Source: Apilactobacillus kunkeei
GTDB lineage: Bacteria; Bacillota; Bacilli; Lactobacillales; Lactobacillaceae
NCBI RefSeq assembly: GCF_005930975.1
Contig: NZ_VBSE01000043.1
Location: 174,854-238,853 of the forward strand
Length of the DNA stretch: 64,000 bases
Direction: 5' to 3'
In this document: piece by piece, positions 63,134-64,000 of the stretch
Layout of the letters: each line of letters starts with the position of its first letter
Numbering within the stretch: position 1 is the stretch's first letter
The notes under the pieces: generated by a model
What the model saw: the letters and a program-made list of their open reading frames with translations, nothing else
Database searches by the model: none
Told to the model about the DNA's origin: nothing
Program-made: the position numbers and the translations under genes

Positions 63134-63871
63134 CTATCTAAATAATTTACCAACAGATTTGTTGTTATGGATACGCAAGATTGCCTTACCCATTAAATCT
63201 GCTACAGACACGATGTCTAATTTATCAATTTTCTTTTCGTCACTAATGTAAACTGAATCGGATACAATCACCTTTTTGATTGGTGATTCTTCGATGCGTT
63301 TAATTGCATCCCCAGCAAAGACACCGTGTGTAGTAACAAGGTATATTGCTGAAGCGCCGTTCTTGGCTAAAACATTTGCAGCTTTAACAGCACGAGAAGC
63401 AGTGTCAATCATGTCATCAGCTACAATGGCCACCTTGTCCTTAACATCTCCAATAATGAATGTTGGAATGTGCGCATCGTTTTCGGGATCTCTGTTATCA
63501 ATAATTGCGATTGGTGCATCAATTAATCCTGCAAAACCTCTGGCTCTTCCAACTCCACCATGATCAGGTGATACGACAACTGCATTATCTAAATCATAAT
63601 TTTCTAACATATGCTTAGCCATTAGTTTATCAGCCTTTAGGTTATCAACTGGTTTGTTGAAGAAACCTTGGATTTGAGCTGCATGTAAATCAAGGGTTAA
63701 CACACGGTCAATTCCAGCTCTTTCTAATACACGCGCGATTAGTTTAGCAATAATTGCCTTTCTTTCACGCTTCTTAGCAGAGTGTCTAGCATAACCATAA
63801 TATGGAATAATCACATTAATAGATTTTGCACTAGTTCTTCTAACAGCATCAATCATGATGAATAATTCCAT
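63134..63871 (-). CDS. Divergent ribose-phosphate pyrophosphokinase homologue, 5' end uncertain
   Basis: Related to PRPP synthetase (PRPP from ribose-5-phosphate and ATP). Seen: PYYGYARHSAKKRERKAI, VLTLDLHAAQIQGFF, VVSPDHGGVGRARG and ADDMIDTASR. Key sites differ from the usual enzyme: DKRRP (flexible loop with catalytic Lys/Arg) is DNRDP, the ribose-phosphate loop DTAGT is DTASR, and RQDRK is RHSAK. From ATG 63871 there are 245 residues against about 315 normally. Family-like sequence (VYIIQSLSEPINAN) continues upstream in frame to a TAA at 63985-63983, so the 5' end is interrupted or lies beyond a stop. Likely a second, non-catalytic paralogue. Confidence 0.8.
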   Translation of the reverse strand: MELFIMIDAVRRTSAKSINVIIPYYGYARHSAKKRERKAIIAKLIARVLERAGIDRVLTLDLHAAQIQGFFNKPVDNLKADKLMAKHMLENYDLDNAVVVSPDHGGVGRARGFAGLIDAPIAIIDNRDPENDAHIPTFIIGDVKDKVAIVADDMIDTASRAVKAANVLAKNGASAIYLVTTHGVFAGDAIKRIEESPIKKVIVSDSVYISDEKKIDKLDIVSVADLMGKAILRIHNNKSVGKLFR

Positions 63872-64000
63872 GATATTAGCGTTAATTGGTTCACTAAGTG
63901 ATTGAATGATGTATACGGCATCCGGAACTGAAGTTATAATATTGAACAGATAAATAAAAGCACTTTCGATAAAATGATTATTTTAATTTGATAAAATAAC

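Overview
This window is a gene-dense, low-GC chromosomal segment of a lactic acid bacterium in the family Lactobacillaceae. The evidence is the Firmicutes-type gene set and order: PolC-type DNA polymerase III, RNase J1 and J2, the RNA polymerase epsilon subunit, rimP-nusA-ylxR-ylxQ-infB-rbfA, sepM-coaD-rsmD-ylbG-ftsW, D-lactate dehydrogenase and mevalonate-pathway HMG-CoA synthase. Strong AGGAGG ribosome sites and many TTG/GTG starts agree with this. A pyruvate dehydrogenase operon, which I recall lying between def and the UPF0223 gene in several lactobacilli, is absent here. That would fit a fructophilic or insect/plant-associated lineage such as Apilactobacillus or Fructilactobacillus, but the genus is inference. 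Most genes are on the minus strand, and no stretch over 300 bases lacks a gene or RNA.

Layout, in window order. 1-2.3 kb: 5' part of hrcA with a CIRCE-like operator, then ribF and truB. 2.3-7.3 kb: the rimP-nusA-ylxR-ylxQ-infB-rbfA operon, with a terminator-like hairpin between its promoter and first gene. 7.3-20 kb: polC, proS, rseP, cdsA, uppS, an unknown gene, frr, pyrH, tsf and rpsB (translation, envelope and isoprenoid lipid synthesis). 20-28 kb: D-lactate dehydrogenase, small RNA-modification and nuclease-like genes, plsC, the lexA/ynzC divergent SOS region, a nucleoside deoxyribosyltransferase, mvaS, an anchored GH20 hexosaminidase, an orphan membrane protein and tRNA-Ser(CGA). 28-40 kb: apt, recJ, rnz, obg, uvrC, a 46-residue ORF, a MazG-like protein, ysxC, clpX, tig and tuf. 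40-50 kb: a helical-repeat protein, RNase J2, rpsO, rpsT, holA, the competence genes comEC-comEB-comEA, sepM and coaD. 50-64 kb: rsmD, ylbG, ftsW, typA, suhB, UPF0223, an LDH-like pseudoenzyme, def, rpoY-rnjA, a lipid kinase, an amino-acid antiporter, an aldo/keto reductase and a divergent PRPP synthetase homologue cut by the window end.

The genes are mainly core housekeeping: translation initiation and ribosome maturation, replication and repair (polC, holA, recJ, uvrC, lexA), RNA decay (RNase J1/J2, RNase Z), protein quality control (hrcA, clpX, tig, sepM), envelope assembly (uppS, cdsA, rseP, ftsW) and DNA uptake. I see no prophage, insertion sequence or CRISPR array.

The most interesting signal is a set of paralogues that appear to have lost their catalytic residues: an LDH-fold protein without its active-site His/Asp/Arg or nucleotide loop (55327-56244), an RNase J2 without the HxHxDH motif (41298-42989), and a PRPP-synthetase homologue with altered catalytic and ribose-phosphate loops plus an interrupted 5' frame (63134-64000). 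Also notable are the candidate nusA-operon attenuator, an S15-type rpsO leader, a comEC frame that extends upstream to the comEB stop without an ATG, and an SOS box overlapping the lexA -35.
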